A DNA stretch of 27,272 nt from a virus: the IMG/VR virus record IMGVR_UViG_3300030101_002901, positions 1 to 27,272 of that record. One strand, written 5' to 3'. The notes below the pieces were generated by a model. That model had not been told where the DNA came from and ran no database searches. It saw nothing but the letters and a program-made list of their open reading frames with translations. The position numbers and the translations under genes were made by a program. The number at the start of each line of letters is the position of its first letter. The first letter of the stretch is position 1. Positions 1 to 10,720 of this stretch are shown here, piece by piece.

Positions 1-348
1 CAACTAATTCATTCGGCAGTAGACTCTTCGGCATTTCAGAAAAGCCAAAATCTTTCCCGCCTATTTATTTTATATCCATCTAGAGTTGGAGATGATTTTG
101 GATATAGGGCGGGCTTAAACGAAAATACACCACAAGATGAATGCCCATTAGTCCCCTTTGATTACAAATCAAGAGCATTAGACGCTTCACCTGCTCAAAT
201 AGGCACATTTGCAGGTCCAACTGATGGACAAGACGATTATAGAGGGGTAACGGGGGTATTGGAAACTTTTGGAACTTCGATAACTCCAGGCCAACCTTTT
301 ATATCTTTTAACCTCTCATTCACACAATCCTTTGTATTTACAGGCTGA
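1..348 (+). CDS. C-terminal part of a truncated ORF, probable virion protein
   Basis: The frame starting at base 1 is open for 115 codons to TGA at 346-348, so this is the 3' end of a gene that begins left of the window. The end of the product is rich in Phe, Thr, Ser and Gly (it finishes with SFVFTG), and nothing in it was recognised as a known domain. It lies 5 nt upstream of the LamG-like gene on the same strand, at the head of the tail genes visible here, so a structural or tail role is likely by position only. There are no in-frame stops, and codon use matches the downstream gene. Confidence 0.7.
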   Translation, partial: QLIHSAVDSSAFQKSQNLSRLFILYPSRVGDDFGYRAGLNENTPQDECPLVPFDYKSRALDASPAQIGTFAGPTDGQDDYRGVTGVLETFGTSITPGQPFISFNLSFTQSFVFTG

Positions 349-353
349 TTACC

Positions 354-1406
354 ATGACATATACAGTATTTTCCAAAGATAGGAAGTCATTACAGTTTCC
401 TGTAATGTGCGATGGTTTTATTACAATTCCTAGATTTGAGGCTAATACTCCCAATCAAGAAATTGGTCTATGGTCACATTCTGGTGGATTTTCTTTTGAG
501 GCAGTTTTAACACCATATGATGTTAATGGAAATCCAGATGGATTTTCCGCTACTCAGAAATCTCTTTCAAGGGGAACAAAGGGAGATGCCTATATTTTAG
601 ATGGTAATAGAAAGGATGTTAAAATGAGAGTTTTTCATAATGATAACTTCTTTATCGAACTAGTAAATACAGAATCGGAAACATCTCCCAGTACCCCTGC
701 TAAATATTCTATTAGAGTTACACTAAAAATAGGTTCAACGACAACAACGTTAGAATCTTCTACTGTAATTAACCCCACTGATATTGATGATTCTTCTTTA
801 TCCCCAACAGATTATCTTTATAGTAATCATGGGGCTTTTGCTAAAAAATCTTCTAGAACTGTTCTTTCTAGCGATGATTCAGCCGCTAATAATACAATTA
901 CATTAAGTGGTGCGCCAGAATTTGGTGTTGGATATACGTTGTATAGAGATAATGGGGCTTTAATAGGAGGAATTAATCAAGTAAGTAGTAGCACGGTTAC
1001 TCTTATTGGACAGGCTTTAACTACCGATAATACACCCGCAAATGGTTCGCATATTTATTATTCTTTACCAAAAGAACCATTATATGTAAATACACCACAC
1101 CATATAGCCTTTAATTATACGCCTGATGGTCTAATGCAAATTTTTTATAACGGTGAATTAGTAGGTTCTGGAACTCATGGTGTAGGGGGTAATTTTTCTT
1201 TCGATGCATCAGATTGTTTTATTGGGCAAAATAAAAACGGGTCTAGTTTTACTGTTAGAAGATTAAGTCAATTTATGGGTGAAATACATGAGTTGTCTAT
1301 TATGGGTATTAGTAAAACACAGTTTAAAAGCACCAATACTCTATACCCACTTTTTAAAGACACATTATTGTATATAGATTTTGAGGAGGCAAATTTAGAT
1401 GGCTGA
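354..1406 (+). CDS. LamG/concanavalin-like jelly-roll virion protein
   Basis: This 350-residue protein is probably an exposed tail or adhesion component. The C-terminal half has the pattern of a LamG-type jelly roll: HHIAFNYTPDGLMQIFYNG, then FIGQNKNG, then FMGEIHELSIM. These are the strands around the 'W/H-hv-vt-dg-..lYvNG...G' core and the 'GxIDEl-i' edge strand of Laminin_G_3 domains. The N-terminal 120 residues are also beta-rich. There is no signal peptide. The family is found in phage and archaeal-virus structural proteins and often binds glycans, but the ligand here is unknown. The start is the first ATG after the preceding stop. The last 8 nt overlap the giant gene that follows, whose GAGGAGG-like binding site lies inside this gene. 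The domain call is from pattern only. Confidence 0.65.
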   Translation: MTYTVFSKDRKSLQFPVMCDGFITIPRFEANTPNQEIGLWSHSGGFSFEAVLTPYDVNGNPDGFSATQKSLSRGTKGDAYILDGNRKDVKMRVFHNDNFFIELVNTESETSPSTPAKYSIRVTLKIGSTTTTLESSTVINPTDIDDSSLSPTDYLYSNHGAFAKKSSRTVLSSDDSAANNTITLSGAPEFGVGYTLYRDNGALIGGINQVSSSTVTLIGQALTTDNTPANGSHIYYSLPKEPLYVNTPHHIAFNYTPDGLMQIFYNGELVGSGTHGVGGNFSFDASDCFIGQNKNGSSFTVRRLSQFMGEIHELSIMGISKTQFKSTNTLYPLFKDTLLYIDFEEANLDG

Positions 1407-4400
1407 TGATTTGTTTGTTTTAAATGAGGGAGAAAACATTCCCACAGATTTTACTGCCACTCCAAGTGCAGGAACATTTAATATTAAAACTAGTGTAAAT
1501 CCTAGAGCAGTTAGTATAAACGTTTCTAGTTCTACTACATTGGGAATTAATTGTTATGAGATACATTCAGACGATACTTCTACTATGGGAAGTGGGACAG
1601 TATCTGGTAGTAAGTTAAATAGACTTTTTCCTGAAAGTACCACAGTTGCCGATTATGCTGATAATATAATCGAAAATCCAGGTTACAGAGTTACAATTGA
1701 TACTGGTTTAGCGGGTGTAGATTTAGAAGATACTAGAGATTACTTTATTGTTATTTATGCTGATAATGTAAAGAAACATCACGTTGCTAAAATTACAGAA
1801 CAGACTACATATGATGGCACTAATAAACATTTTGAATTTAGTCCTAGATTAAAAGAAAATATTACTGTTGGAACTAAAGTAGCAATTTATCAAGGACCAC
1901 TAAAAACAGATAATGTAGTTGCAGTTGGGTATGGGTTATTAAATGACACTGCTACTAGCGAAGAAAGACATGATAAATATGTAGACATTAGTAGACCTAC
2001 ATTTTATTTCTACGAGGGGGATAAATTAGACCATGACCGTAAATATACATTACTAAAAGTATCTACTAATTTTTCAGGCACTAAAAAATCTGTTTTTAAA
2101 ACTGCCCCATTATCATCAGATATGATTATTGACAAAAGTTTCTTTACCCATCATGGAGATTTGACGGATAATAATAGAGCAAATGATAACTTATCTACAC
2201 CTAGAGAAATAAATGCCTATAACTCACAGGGTTCTACTTACACATTTGATAGAACAACGTGGGCTGGTTCATCTAAAAATATCTATGATTCCGATGGCGG
2301 TTTATCCACATATATTACCTTCATAGATTCTCCAGTAAAAAATCAAATTCATTCTTCTCCATATTATATTAATGTAAATAAAACTGTAACAAATAAAGGT
2401 AATATGGCTACTGTTAAATTTTTTGATGTTGAAAAAATCTTAGATAAAAAAATTAATACATATGAAAGATTTAAGGTTAAGCAATTTATTACAGAAAAAA
2501 AATTAGACCGAATTGCTTCTAGTGCATTACCTGGAAATTGCACTAACACTACATCTAACACATTTACTGTATCAGGTTTAGTTGCAGGGGAAGATTGGAG
2601 AAAGGTATTGTTTGACGGAAGTAGTGCATATGAACCTATATTTATTGAAAATTACTATTACGTTATTTCTAATATTACTGCACCTGCTAATGGGGAACAG
2701 GTAGTTACTATTACCCACAAAAGATTACTAACTGCAAATGCGTTTAGTTCTGGCACTTTAGAAACATTTAGTGCGAAAAAAGCATTTAGAAAAACATGGT
2801 CGCCCGTATCTCAAACATTTTTGGCCGACCATCAAATTGACACTCAAATAGATTTTGTAAATGCAATAACTAGAAATGGTATTACTGTAACTGCTTCTGA
2901 CTCAGATGTAAATGGTATCGAGTATATTTTAGAAGATTCTAAGGACAGCGTTATTCTAGAAGTAGATAAAGGTGATAAAGATACGGGATATACAAAAATT
3001 ATCTCTAGACCTACTTCAAACTTTTTTAGTGGTAAATTCTTAACTGATTCTATTACGGGAAAATTAATTGTAAATAATCCTATTTTTGATGGGTTTGTTG
3101 AAACTAAAAAAGCCGATGTTAAACAATCATTTAAATACGAGATTGTAGGCCGAGATTCAATTAGTAAATTACTAAATACTTCTTTAGATAAAAATTATGT
3201 TCATAGTGAGGAAATGGTCTACACTACATTTAATCCAATAGTGGGTGATGTGGATAATACAAATGAATTTTCTTATGTAACTTTAATAATAAGCGGTATT
3301 AGTGGTAAAGAAATAACAACTGCACAAGACCCGACAGGAAGACTTACTACGGGTGATGTAATCGGATTAGATTTAAATGACGATAGATATGTAATTTTAG
3401 GTGTGGTTGATTCGGTTTCTAGTGGTCCCAATAAAATAACATTAATGAAAGATAGTTACATTACTGATTTAACAAATATAGGAACAAGCACATTAAATAG
3501 TAACAGAATATATAGAATAAGAAAATCTATAATACCTCATAAAAATCTTGAAACAACACCTAGAATTAATAATAGAGCGACAAGCATAGCAGGAACTTTG
3601 GACAAAGGTATTGTTTTTGGAAGCGGAAAAACTTTTTCTGGTTTCCCTTTAACCTTTGGAGAACCTAAGGCTTTTGCTTTTTCGGGAACTGTAAGTTCTA
3701 GCAATATTGTTTTAGACAATTTACATGAGGCACAGAGATTAAATGTAGGCGATTTTATAATTTCTTCGATTTATCCTTTTGGGACTAAAATTAGCACAAT
3801 ATCTTATGATACAATTGTTCCCTCAAATTCTCCCTTTATAACAGGTTCAACGACGATTGTATTTTCTACTTCTATTAAAAACGGCTTTGACATAGATGAT
3901 TTCATAACACCTATTGTTAATAGTGATGGTGAATATCTAGATTTTCCACTAGGTTTTAAAACAGGTTTAAACATCCCTGCCTCTACTCCAGATATGGAAA
4001 TTATTTCCAGTGAACAAACAGGCGAAGGTAGTGTGTTGTATGAATTGGGTTATGTTTCCCCAATTGTTTTAGGTATGGTTGCAAAAAATGACAATGATAA
4101 ATTTATTAGCGGTAGTAACGAAGATAAAACTCACGCCATTAGGCTAATTAATGGACAGGGGCTTCCTGATGGTGGATTTTTACATTTGTTAAGTAGTTAT
4201 ACTAATTCCGATTATAGCCCTAAGACTTTCAATAATATTTTTTCAGATGACCCAGGATTTGTTTCTACTGTGAAATCTCAATATGCTCTTAGATATACCC
4301 AACCTATTTTTAGATATTCTTCAAAGAACAAAATCAACGCACCCCTTTTACAACCCTATACAAATAAATACGTTAAAATAAATGAAAATAGGGGTGGCAG

Positions 4401-7400
4401 TGGTCCATCAGTATTGTATGATAGAAATGATTATTATGAAAAAACCAATAACTTTAACTTTTATTTATCTTCATATAAAACAAATAGGAAAGAAATAGAC
4501 TACGATAAAGATAATTCTGATTTTTGGCTAAAGGGTTATCCCAAAGAACAGACAGCCATATATCCCGCACTTGGTTCTAGATTTTTTGATATAAATAGAG
4601 TGCCAACTTGGTATTATAATAGCGATGATTTTTATGGTAACAGATTTACCACAAATAACGATTTTGAGGCTTTGAGATTTTATGTTGGGCAAATGGAATT
4701 GCATGACCCTAGTGCTTTATCTATGCATTTATTTTCATTAGGTGACGTATATCCAGAAAGTAAATTAAGTTCTAATAATATATTTAAAACGGATAGAGAT
4801 GTTAATGACTATTCAATTATGTTTAAGAAAAAGAAAATCACTAATTCCGAAACGTCTTCCACAGGATATACTCACTTTAATGACTTACACATGCCTACTA
4901 ATATACAAGTTTCAAGTAGATTGGATGACGAGTATCATACAGAACCAATAAGTTCTTCTAGCGGTGAGCAGATTAGATTTAACCTAATGAGATTAACAGA
5001 CGTTACATTCGATATATTATTTAACGAAATAGATTATGAAAACTATAAAGTTAATGATATGGGAACTGAAATTTCTAAAGGTTTTACTTCTACTACACAA
5101 CCTGGAGTTAGACCTCAATTATTATTAAAATCTTTTCCACAAGCAGGTCTACACAATGTAGATGTAAAGGTAACTAGCGCACATTCGGATTCTGATAAAT
5201 TAAATGTAACTACAACGCATTGGTATAATTCAGATTATGAATATTATATTTATGCATATCTAAACAATTTATCTTATCCTACCTTTGTTGGACGTATAAA
5301 TACAGCGACTTCTAATATAATAACTTTTCATAGCGGTCTTCCTAGCGGTGCTAATGTTACAGATGTAGTTCTATATGTTAGGTCAATAGGAATTGATAGT
5401 GGCACTTCAGAATATTTTGAAAATAATAAAATGCTATTAACAAAAGAAGGAACGATACCTTATTTACCAGAAACATCAGACGTGAACCCGCATAACTATA
5501 ATAAGACGGCATTTTTTACTAATACTGATGATTTTACTGACGCATCTACAAATGTTTTTAATAGCGCATTAAGTGTAACTAATAATTCCGCAATTATCAG
5601 AACACCCATTTTTGTAAATAGTAGAGCAGGATTTACCAACGGAGTTGTAAGCACTACGGAAAACAGCGATTTAGCAACAGTTACAACAGCACCAAATTTT
5701 CACCTTTCTGTAAGTGTAACTACTTCTGGTGATACTATTACTTTGCAAGATTCAAATTCTAAATTGACTCACTTTTTAGATTTATTTCAAAGTAATAAAA
5801 TAATGTTCACATCTAGTAGTGCTAATGTTGATGCCTTATTTGGTTCTACGTCTGCTACTGCTAGAGTTACTGAAATAGGGTCGGCTAATCAGTGGCAATT
5901 AACTAGCGGTTCACATAGCACTTCTAATTTTCAAACAGGAATGAGATTTATTATTAATAGCACTACTTATACCGTAACAAGGATTATAGATGCGTCAAAT
6001 TTTGAGGCTAGTCCTGCTCATGGTGGTGGTGGTGGTCCAAGTAACGTTACTCTTCCTTCTTCCGCTAACGGTAGTATTGATTCCACGGAACTATTTATCG
6101 CAATAACAGGATTTACCCACGACACTACTCAAAATAGAAATTATAGAATAGCATCATATACGGATACTACTCTTACCTTAAAAGATATGGCAGGAAACGC
6201 TGCGGCTCTCGGAACTGCTAGTGCAGTTACCATTGCAATTAAAGGTATTGACGCTTCTAGTTTAGCAGTAGGATATACGGGCGGAACTACTTATGGTGCT
6301 GCTTGTGTAGAAACAGTAAATGGTGCTACTGAACCCATTAATAGATTTAATATTATTAATACCATAATTCCTCACAGGGCTTGGTATGATACTGAAACAA
6401 AGTTGGACTTTGGAAGCATGGACACGGTGGCTGTTAAGTTTAATAATATAATAGAATTAGGTTCAGAATTTGCACCTCTTAGTGAAGAAGTAAGAGAAAC
6501 AGTAGGTGCTATTTGTGATGATGAATTTGCAGGAACGACTCTTAGTGAAATATCTTTTAGTCAATCGGGAACACAAAGATGGAATAGAGCGCAACGGATA
6601 AATTATACTGCTACTGAGGGTTTGCTAAATACTAATTATAGGAATGGTGCTACTGCTACCAAAGAAAGAATATACGGTGCTGAAATATTGTTTAGACCTT
6701 ATATTAAATATAATTCTTCTACAATGCATGTTACAGATACATTGGAAGAAAGTGGTGAGGAAACGTTATTTTTTGAAATTTATAATAACGTAGACTATGA
6801 ACATGCTTCTAATCAAAACACATGGTTAAATTATTGCAACAATTTGACAGGCTATTACTTCTATAACGAAAACGATTCTACTCTACACAAGGTTATTTCG
6901 CATGAAATTAATAGAACTAATAGCACAGTGTTTAGACATTTATTAAAATTAGATAATATGAGTAGTGTTACTAACAACGACATATTAAGGCTCATGAGAA
7001 TTAACCAAGTCTGTATGTACGATTTTACACCAAAAAGAATAGTATTAAATGAACCAAAACCAGAATATACTAAAATTCCAGGTCAAGTAAAAACACACGA
7101 TATTATATATGACGCTACTAGAATGTCATCAGAAAACGATGGTTCAAATATGTTTTTAGATACAACAAACAATACAAAGGGGGTTCTTTCGATGTATGTT
7201 TTGATAGACCCTGATGGAACAAATGCCAATACATATTTAGAAACAAGAACAAGTGCTAGAGCAACTTCATATTCTCAAATATCAGATACGGGCAAAAGAG
7301 TATATGTTACAGACGGTGTTAATAACTTTTCAACAACTTTAACAAAAAAGGATTCATCATTAGAATTTGAGCAAATTAAAAAGGTTTTAGGAACACCTTC

Positions 7401-8346
7401 TGTTGGAACTATATTTACCGTAAAGGTAAATCGTTCTCCTAATTTCAGACCAGAAACAGCCACAATAGGGGCTTCTTTTAAAATTGTTGATGAGATAGAA
7501 GCGGTAATTAATGACGCATTTGAAATTAATGATATTTCTTATACTCAGGACACAGCAGATGACAAGTATTATGGGGCATTTAATTTTACAGGGCAATCAT
7601 TATATTCAGCCGCTAACAATCTTTTATCTTACAAGAATAAAGAAATATTAGTGGATGGAGAAGAGATTAAGATTGTAGATAAAGAGGATGAGAAAAAATA
7701 TAGAAATATTGTGTTATCTTCTAAAAACTCAGACTTTCAGATTACTTCCATTAATAATGACGTTTCCCTATTGGATAACTTTGACGAAGTAATTGTTATT
7801 GGCGATGGAGTTAGAGGCATTGCTAGAAATCCAATTAGCACCACAGATGCCAACAGAACAATCAAAACAAAAGAGATATATGACTATTCAATTTTAGACC
7901 AACGACAAGCCGACCTCAAGGCAATACAATATCTTGATGTGTTTAATACAGCCAATACATCAATTGAAATTGAAGTGGCGGATAACGTGCCATTCCTAAA
8001 ACCTGGACATATTATTGAATTAGAGTTTGAGGAACAGAATATCCCAAGAGGTGATTACTTAGTTATCGAAACTGAAAAGGAATTTGGCCGTCCTACTAAA
8101 TTTATCCTATCCGAATATTCAAAAGATTTGGCAGGAACATTCTCTTTACTATTGGGTGAGATTAGAAATCTACAAGGGTTTACAAGGCAAAAGGTTTATA
8201 CATCCACAACTATCCCTAGAATCAAGAGGGATAAGGTCAATATCAAATTTGTTAAATCTACGGCCACGCTAACCTCAAGTATTACTACAACAAGCACAAT
8301 AGGATTTGGTTACACAATAGGATTTGATTCGGAGGTAGGAGTATGA
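1399..8346 (+). CDS. Giant (2315 aa) baseplate/tail-hub-like protein
   Basis: This is the largest gene in the window. It is almost entirely beta-rich, poor in Cys and rich in Asn/Ser/Thr. The last ~250 residues (about 2070-2290) look like the hub domain of phage baseplate proteins of the gp27/late-control-D kind: ANNLLSYKN, then ILDQRQADLKAIQYL, then IEIEVADNVPFLKPGHIIEL and IPRGDYLVIETEKEFG. A second stretch at about 545-595 (ending GRDSISKLLN) resembles the first half of such a hub fold. If so, about 1500 residues have been inserted between the two halves. A GGGGG run lies near residue 1541. The start has a GAGGAGG site and overlaps the LamG-like gene. The stop overlaps the next gene as ATGA. 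No protease or lysozyme motif was seen. A role as baseplate hub or central tail fibre is inferred from position and the C-terminal pattern. Confidence 0.55.
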   Translation: MADDLFVLNEGENIPTDFTATPSAGTFNIKTSVNPRAVSINVSSSTTLGINCYEIHSDDTSTMGSGTVSGSKLNRLFPESTTVADYADNIIENPGYRVTIDTGLAGVDLEDTRDYFIVIYADNVKKHHVAKITEQTTYDGTNKHFEFSPRLKENITVGTKVAIYQGPLKTDNVVAVGYGLLNDTATSEERHDKYVDISRPTFYFYEGDKLDHDRKYTLLKVSTNFSGTKKSVFKTAPLSSDMIIDKSFFTHHGDLTDNNRANDNLSTPREINAYNSQGSTYTFDRTTWAGSSKNIYDSDGGLSTYITFIDSPVKNQIHSSPYYINVNKTVTNKGNMATVKFFDVEKILDKKINTYERFKVKQFITEKKLDRIASSALPGNCTNTTSNTFTVSGLVAGEDWRKVLFDGSSAYEPIFIENYYYVISNITAPANGEQVVTITHKRLLTANAFSSGTLETFSAKKAFRKTWSPVSQTFLADHQIDTQIDFVNAITRNGITVTASDSDVNGIEYILEDSKDSVILEVDKGDKDTGYTKIISRPTSNFFSGKFLTDSITGKLIVNNPIFDGFVETKKADVKQSFKYEIVGRDSISKLLNTSLDKNYVHSEEMVYTTFNPIVGDVDNTNEFSYVTLIISGISGKEITTAQDPTGRLTTGDVIGLDLNDDRYVILGVVDSVSSGPNKITLMKDSYITDLTNIGTSTLNSNRIYRIRKSIIPHKNLETTPRINNRATSIAGTLDKGIVFGSGKTFSGFPLTFGEPKAFAFSGTVSSSNIVLDNLHEAQRLNVGDFIISSIYPFGTKISTISYDTIVPSNSPFITGSTTIVFSTSIKNGFDIDDFITPIVNSDGEYLDFPLGFKTGLNIPASTPDMEIISSEQTGEGSVLYELGYVSPIVLGMVAKNDNDKFISGSNEDKTHAIRLINGQGLPDGGFLHLLSSYTNSDYSPKTFNNIFSDDPGFVSTVKSQYALRYTQPIFRYSSKNKINAPLLQPYTNKYVKINENRGGSGPSVLYDRNDYYEKTNNFNFYLSSYKTNRKEIDYDKDNSDFWLKGYPKEQTAIYPALGSRFFDINRVPTWYYNSDDFYGNRFTTNNDFEALRFYVGQMELHDPSALSMHLFSLGDVYPESKLSSNNIFKTDRDVNDYSIMFKKKKITNSETSSTGYTHFNDLHMPTNIQVSSRLDDEYHTEPISSSSGEQIRFNLMRLTDVTFDILFNEIDYENYKVNDMGTEISKGFTSTTQPGVRPQLLLKSFPQAGLHNVDVKVTSAHSDSDKLNVTTTHWYNSDYEYYIYAYLNNLSYPTFVGRINTATSNIITFHSGLPSGANVTDVVLYVRSIGIDSGTSEYFENNKMLLTKEGTIPYLPETSDVNPHNYNKTAFFTNTDDFTDASTNVFNSALSVTNNSAIIRTPIFVNSRAGFTNGVVSTTENSDLATVTTAPNFHLSVSVTTSGDTITLQDSNSKLTHFLDLFQSNKIMFTSSSANVDALFGSTSATARVTEIGSANQWQLTSGSHSTSNFQTGMRFIINSTTYTVTRIIDASNFEASPAHGGGGGPSNVTLPSSANGSIDSTELFIAITGFTHDTTQNRNYRIASYTDTTLTLKDMAGNAAALGTASAVTIAIKGIDASSLAVGYTGGTTYGAACVETVNGATEPINRFNIINTIIPHRAWYDTETKLDFGSMDTVAVKFNNIIELGSEFAPLSEEVRETVGAICDDEFAGTTLSEISFSQSGTQRWNRAQRINYTATEGLLNTNYRNGATATKERIYGAEILFRPYIKYNSSTMHVTDTLEESGEETLFFEIYNNVDYEHASNQNTWLNYCNNLTGYYFYNENDSTLHKVISHEINRTNSTVFRHLLKLDNMSSVTNNDILRLMRINQVCMYDFTPKRIVLNEPKPEYTKIPGQVKTHDIIYDATRMSSENDGSNMFLDTTNNTKGVLSMYVLIDPDGTNANTYLETRTSARATSYSQISDTGKRVYVTDGVNNFSTTLTKKDSSLEFEQIKKVLGTPSVGTIFTVKVNRSPNFRPETATIGASFKIVDEIEAVINDAFEINDISYTQDTADDKYYGAFNFTGQSLYSAANNLLSYKNKEILVDGEEIKIVDKEDEKKYRNIVLSSKNSDFQITSINNDVSLLDNFDEVIVIGDGVRGIARNPISTTDANRTIKTKEIYDYSILDQRQADLKAIQYLDVFNTANTSIEIEVADNVPFLKPGHIIELEFEEQNIPRGDYLVIETEKEFGRPTKFILSEYSKDLAGTFSLLLGEIRNLQGFTRQKVYTSTTIPRIKRDKVNIKFVKSTATLTSSITTTSTIGFGYTIGFDSEVGV

Positions 8347-8684
8347 TTACAAGAGAAGGAAGAGTAAAGATTAAAGATTTAGTTATCACTAATTTTAATA
8401 AATTTAGAGTAGGTTCTGGTGGAGATTCTACAAATCCCAATGCGGGAGATTTAGATGCCCCATTAGGAAGTCTTACTAGCGTAACAGGAACATCGGTAGG
8501 ACAAACTACAATTGAATATAATTTCACAATTAGGGGTAGTGACTTTTTAGGACAAACAATTAAAGAAGTAGGAATATTTGATTCAGGGGGAACGGAGATG
8601 TTAATTAGGGCAAACTATGATGGCTTCGGTCCTCTTTCAGCGACAGATGAAATAAATTTTATTATTACAATAGAGGTAGATTAA
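8343..8684 (+). CDS. Small tail-collar/fibre N-terminal-domain-like protein
   Basis: This 113-residue protein starts with an ATGA overlap on the giant hub gene and ends 1 nt before the tail fibre ATG. The order 'VITNFNKFRVGSGG', a loop with 'DAPLGSL', then beta strands and 'IKEVGIFDSGGTEMLIRANYD' matches the layout of N-terminal tail-collar/fibre attachment domains in phages: GxGG near the start, a 'reiGlfd.dG.liai' strand, then an ending in 'v.i.v'. In phages this domain usually leads a long fibre gene. Here it is a separate gene directly upstream of a fibre, so it may join the fibre to the baseplate. Family assignment is by pattern only. Holding the same operon position as its phage counterpart supports it. 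Confidence 0.5.
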   Translation: MITREGRVKIKDLVITNFNKFRVGSGGDSTNPNAGDLDAPLGSLTSVTGTSVGQTTIEYNFTIRGSDFLGQTIKEVGIFDSGGTEMLIRANYDGFGPLSATDEINFIITIEVD

Positions 8685-8685
8685 T

Positions 8686-10713
8686 ATGGTAGCAAATCAG
8701 GGAAAAATAACAACACTAGCGGTAGATGGTTCAGTAAATAAAGGACTTGTAGATGGAACAGATAACTTACATTCTGGTATTATTAAAGTATTAGAATCGT
8801 TTGCACAAGGAGATATGTGCATTAGTCATGCAGGATTTACAATTACAGATGGGGGAGATTATACCCAATATAATCTAGCCCAACCTATTAAGTTTTACAA
8901 AAAGGGGGAGTTTGTTAATCATACAGTTACACTTACAGAAGCATATACAGCCACCGTTCAAAATGCAACTCACAGTAGATATGATTGGGTATTAATAAAT
9001 CCCGCTACTCCAGAACTTGTAATTGTTCAAGGAACTGCGGCTACAACTCCTTTAGTTTCAGATATTACGGCAGGTTATATTCCAATCGCGCTAGTGCATA
9101 TTACCGCAGGAAATGATGACGATAAATTTGATTATACGTTTCAAACTTACACTATGAATGTAGCAAAAAATTCTTTATCAATCGGTTATGACAGTAGTGG
9201 ATATACTGAGGCTATGTCCATAGTTGCTACTGCTGATAGAACCACGTTTAAAAATAAAGTGGCAAATGCAGATATTAGATTTATTTTGGCCGATAATACT
9301 GCTGATGAAAAGTTTGAAATTTTATCAGATGATGACTCAGATGGTGATGAAGGAGATACTACTGTATTTTCAGTAGATGGATTAGGTGCTACAACAGTTG
9401 CAGGAACTTTGAATCTAGGAAGTGTAGTTAATGCTGCAACAGATACAGATAAGTTCTTAGTGTTAGATAGTGGCGGAAATGTAGATTTTAGAACAGGAAC
9501 AGAAGTAGCAAGCGACATTGGAGCAGGAACAGTTTCAGCATTAAATGATTTATCTGATGTATCATATTCAAGTGGAGACTTAACTATTGCAAGTTTAGAC
9601 AAGGTTGTTTTCGCTAATGGCGGGAATGCTGAATTAAGCGTGGCTACAACAGGTTCGGGAACTGATGGAAGAGATTTAACCATAGCCGCAGGTTCAGCCC
9701 CTACTGGTTCGGCTGACCAAAATGGTGGTGATTTAATTCTTAGTTCGGGCGGTGGCGATGGAACAGGAACTTCTGCAATTACGTTTAATACAAAAATTAG
9801 TGGGACTGATGCAGTAGCGGAAAGAATGAGAATTCATACTGATGGTAATGTCGGTATAGGAACAAATGCCCCTACTGAACTATTGCATCTTAGTGATGCT
9901 GATGGAACAGAACCAACCATTCTTATTGATAATACGGGAACAAGTGGAAGTGAACCTGAATTAGTATTTTTAAGAAGCACAGGGACAGGTTCAGATTCAA
10001 GAGATATTGGGAATATAAAATTCAAAGCAAAAGATACTGCGGGTAATGACCACACATTTGTTGAGTTATTTGTAGACCAAGAAGACGCAGATACAGGAAC
10101 AGAAGATGGACGGCTTATTATTAATACAACAAAAGGAGGAACAGACTCTAGGGAAATGTTAAGAATAAGTGGCGGTAGTGGGATTATTTTTAACAATAGC
10201 GCATTAGATGTAGATTTTAAAGTAAAGGGAGATGGCGATGGAAACCTTATTTCTACTGATGCAGCAAATGATAAAGTTGGAATTGGAACAGGTACTCCAA
10301 ACCAAAAACTTACAGTAAGTGGTTCTATGGGTGCTTCTGGTTTTGTAGGCGCAGTAGTGGAAGTTACAGGTTCCCCTGCTTCCCCTATTTTAAATATTAG
10401 CCCTGAAAGTCATAGAACAATTATTGCCGATACTCAAACATTTGACCCTGCTGGGCCTTCTGGTGGCCCTTTAGCATTAACTTTACCTGCTGCTAGTGGA
10501 ACGCATGTAGGTTTTGAATTTAGAATAATTGCTAAAAATAGTGCGGCTGCTGCTGATGCTTTAACATTAAACGTTACGGGTTCTGATGTAATTATTGATG
10601 CTACTGGTGCTACTATCGGTAATTCCTCAACTGCATTTACTTTAACCACAGGAAAAATATACACTGTAATACATATCAGTTCTTCTCAGTATATGGCAAT
10701 TATTCTCAATTGA
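8686..10713 (+). CDS. Tail fibre protein, 675 aa
   Basis: This is a probable trimeric receptor-binding fibre. Residues 1-150 are a beta-rich head (FYKKGEFVNHTVTLTEAYTA, then YDWVLINPATPELVIVQG) like the base of phage fibres that attach to the baseplate. The middle is low-complexity Gly/Thr/Ser/Asp sequence. It carries two copies of the fibre-shaft motif: GNVGIGTNAPTELLHLS at about 387, and KVGIGTGTPNQKLTVSG at about 531. These motifs are common in fibres that end in a peptidase S74 chaperone, but no S74 catalytic domain follows. Instead the last ~100 residues form an apparent beta-sandwich tip ending QYMAIILN. The start is an ATG one base after the previous stop, with GAGGT 8 nt upstream. The nature of the receptor on the archaeal S-layer cannot be read from the sequence. 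Confidence 0.7.
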   Translation: MVANQGKITTLAVDGSVNKGLVDGTDNLHSGIIKVLESFAQGDMCISHAGFTITDGGDYTQYNLAQPIKFYKKGEFVNHTVTLTEAYTATVQNATHSRYDWVLINPATPELVIVQGTAATTPLVSDITAGYIPIALVHITAGNDDDKFDYTFQTYTMNVAKNSLSIGYDSSGYTEAMSIVATADRTTFKNKVANADIRFILADNTADEKFEILSDDDSDGDEGDTTVFSVDGLGATTVAGTLNLGSVVNAATDTDKFLVLDSGGNVDFRTGTEVASDIGAGTVSALNDLSDVSYSSGDLTIASLDKVVFANGGNAELSVATTGSGTDGRDLTIAAGSAPTGSADQNGGDLILSSGGGDGTGTSAITFNTKISGTDAVAERMRIHTDGNVGIGTNAPTELLHLSDADGTEPTILIDNTGTSGSEPELVFLRSTGTGSDSRDIGNIKFKAKDTAGNDHTFVELFVDQEDADTGTEDGRLIINTTKGGTDSREMLRISGGSGIIFNNSALDVDFKVKGDGDGNLISTDAANDKVGIGTGTPNQKLTVSGSMGASGFVGAVVEVTGSPASPILNISPESHRTIIADTQTFDPAGPSGGPLALTLPAASGTHVGFEFRIIAKNSAAAADALTLNVTGSDVIIDATGATIGNSSTAFTLTTGKIYTVIHISSSQYMAIILN

Positions 10714-10720
10714 TATTAAA

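Noticed and set aside
9186-9683. 165-codon open frame on the - strand inside the tail fibre gene
   Set aside because: It lies fully antisense to a well-supported fibre gene, is low complexity (Ser/Pro/Val mirror of Gly/Thr/Asp codons) and has no ribosome binding site.
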